From contig NC_135118.1 of the NCBI RefSeq assembly GCF_050908995.1, forward strand, positions 23,135,501 through 23,199,500: a DNA stretch of 64,000 nucleotides, given 5' to 3'. The translations under genes and the position numbers were made by a program. This document shows positions 63,251 through 64,000 of this stretch, piece after piece. The notes beneath the pieces were generated by a model. That model did no database searches and was not told the DNA's origin. It worked only from the letters and a program-made list of their open reading frames with translations. The stretch's first letter is position 1. Each line of letters begins with the position of its first letter. This DNA comes from Andrena cerasifolii. Its lineage: Eukaryota; Arthropoda; Insecta; Hymenoptera; Andrenidae.

Positions 63251-64000
63251 GCGTCTTGCGCAGCATTCCAACGCCCCGCGACTAACCACCGACGCTCTTC
63301 TCCATCGAAACCCGGTGGACCCCGAGGAGGCTACAGGACTCGGGAATAGCGCTACTTTCCCGCGGTATCCGCGGGCGAGGGAACCGAACAGCTGCGATAA
63401 CGATCACGCCGCCCACCTTAATTTTCATGGCGAATAGCGGTCGAGCGTTTGTCCATTAAACTCCGCCATTTTAGACATCGCGGCAGGGGTGTCTCGGTTC
63501 GTTTCGCAGCCTAAACGTGCACACGCCGCGCGTAGGCCAGCGAGAGGGTGAGAGGAGGTGCATAAAGAAGCGGCGAGAGGGAAACGCGCGTAGAAAGAGA
63601 CGCCGGGAGACGGCAGGGAGGGTAGAGAATATCGAGGTGCAGAGGAGGGGGAGGAATAAAAAGTAAGGCGCTATCGCAACGAGGAAGTGGACGTTTCGCG
63701 GTTGCGTGCTCTGCAGGAGCTGACGTCAGCCAAGATGGCTGCTCGGCTGCCCTCTCCATCATCGCGGAACACGCACACGCACGCGTTCACACGCGCGTAG
63801 GCGCAATGACACCCGCGGAGGTTCCGCGGCAGATTAAGTGATTAGCAGCGAAGCAGCTTGGGGGAGGGGACTGGGAACAGCATCAGGCACTGAGATGCCT
63901 CCGGGACTCTGATTGTGAGAAGAGTACTTTGGAGTAGCGAGAGGCCTCTGAGTTACTACAACGATCTCTCTCTGACGCGCCAAGATGTGTCTGACACGCC
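63251..64000. other. GC-rich right edge, possible gene upstream region
   Basis: No coding exon is recognised. 63540-63670 is purine-rich on the + strand. The antisense frame at 63511-63762 is a proline/leucine-rich translation of that purine run and is rejected. The promoter-like cluster is listed separately. Confidence 0.45.
63463..63742 (+). promoter_or_regulatory. Promoter-like cluster: YY1/Pho-type, ETS-type and CRE sites
   Basis: CCGCCATTTT (63463-63472) is an inverted YY1/Pho-like site. GAGGAAGTGG near 63681-63690 contains an ETS core. TGACGTCA at 63721-63728 is a perfect CRE palindrome. AAGATGGCTGC at 63732-63742 is a YY1-like site three bases after the CRE. This combination is familiar from TATA-less promoters of broadly expressed genes and would fit transcription to the right, out of the window. 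The sites are seen; the promoter role is inferred. Confidence 0.4.

Overview
This window looks like gene-poor nuclear DNA from an insect, most likely a hymenopteran. That identification is inference. It rests on the single recognisable protein-coding exon with GT-AG splice sites, the strong local swings in base composition, and the dense load of small TTAA- and TA-flanked non-autonomous DNA transposons. I see no bacterial operons, rRNA, convincing tRNA, CRISPR array or virus. Almost all long open frames lie in GC-rich stretches where stop codons are rare on both strands; they have no recognisable domains and I treat them as chance.

The one coding element I can support is a 65-codon internal exon at 11605-11799 (+). 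Its acidic YILDVDLDFFSTRNPF core is typical of the UPF0489 family (C5orf22-like). It is open throughout, phase 0 at both ends, preceded by a plausible acceptor and followed by a strong donor (GAG|GTAAGT). I could not find its neighbouring exons, so the gene is either spread over introns longer than I can resolve or this is an isolated fragment. Two copies of one foldback transposon flank it, at 10640-11356 and 13054-13625.

The rest is a catalogue of short mobile elements and local repeats. (i) Foldback or TIR elements with GGGG ends and TTAA (or one-mismatch TTAA) flanks lie at 10640-11356, 13054-13625, 24469-25197, 40026-40678, 58608-58888 and 62359-63246. (ii) Short elements with CCC...GGG ends and GGGGT/ACCCC hairpins lie at 19811-20090 and 32641-32838. 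(iii) TA-flanked, Tc1/mariner-like non-autonomous elements lie at 1868-3118 and 56281-57007. (iv) Other foldbacks lie at 6992-7764, 38705-39235, 50169-51111 (with a perfect 6-bp target duplication) and 59602-59964. (v) Tandem or phased repeats lie at 16189-16284 (23-bp unit), 35056-35133 (CCCGGG every 19 bp) and 54684-55165 (119/120-bp unit). AT-rich stretches coincide largely with these insertions.

The right edge (63463-63742) carries a cluster of ETS-like, CRE and YY1/Pho-like sites that may be the promoter of a gene beginning beyond the window. I did not find a new multi-gene system. The most interesting signals are the shared internal blocks linking several TTAA elements, the deletion lineage of the three-copy foldback, the 19-bp phased CCCGGG array, and the lone conserved exon between two copies of one MITE.
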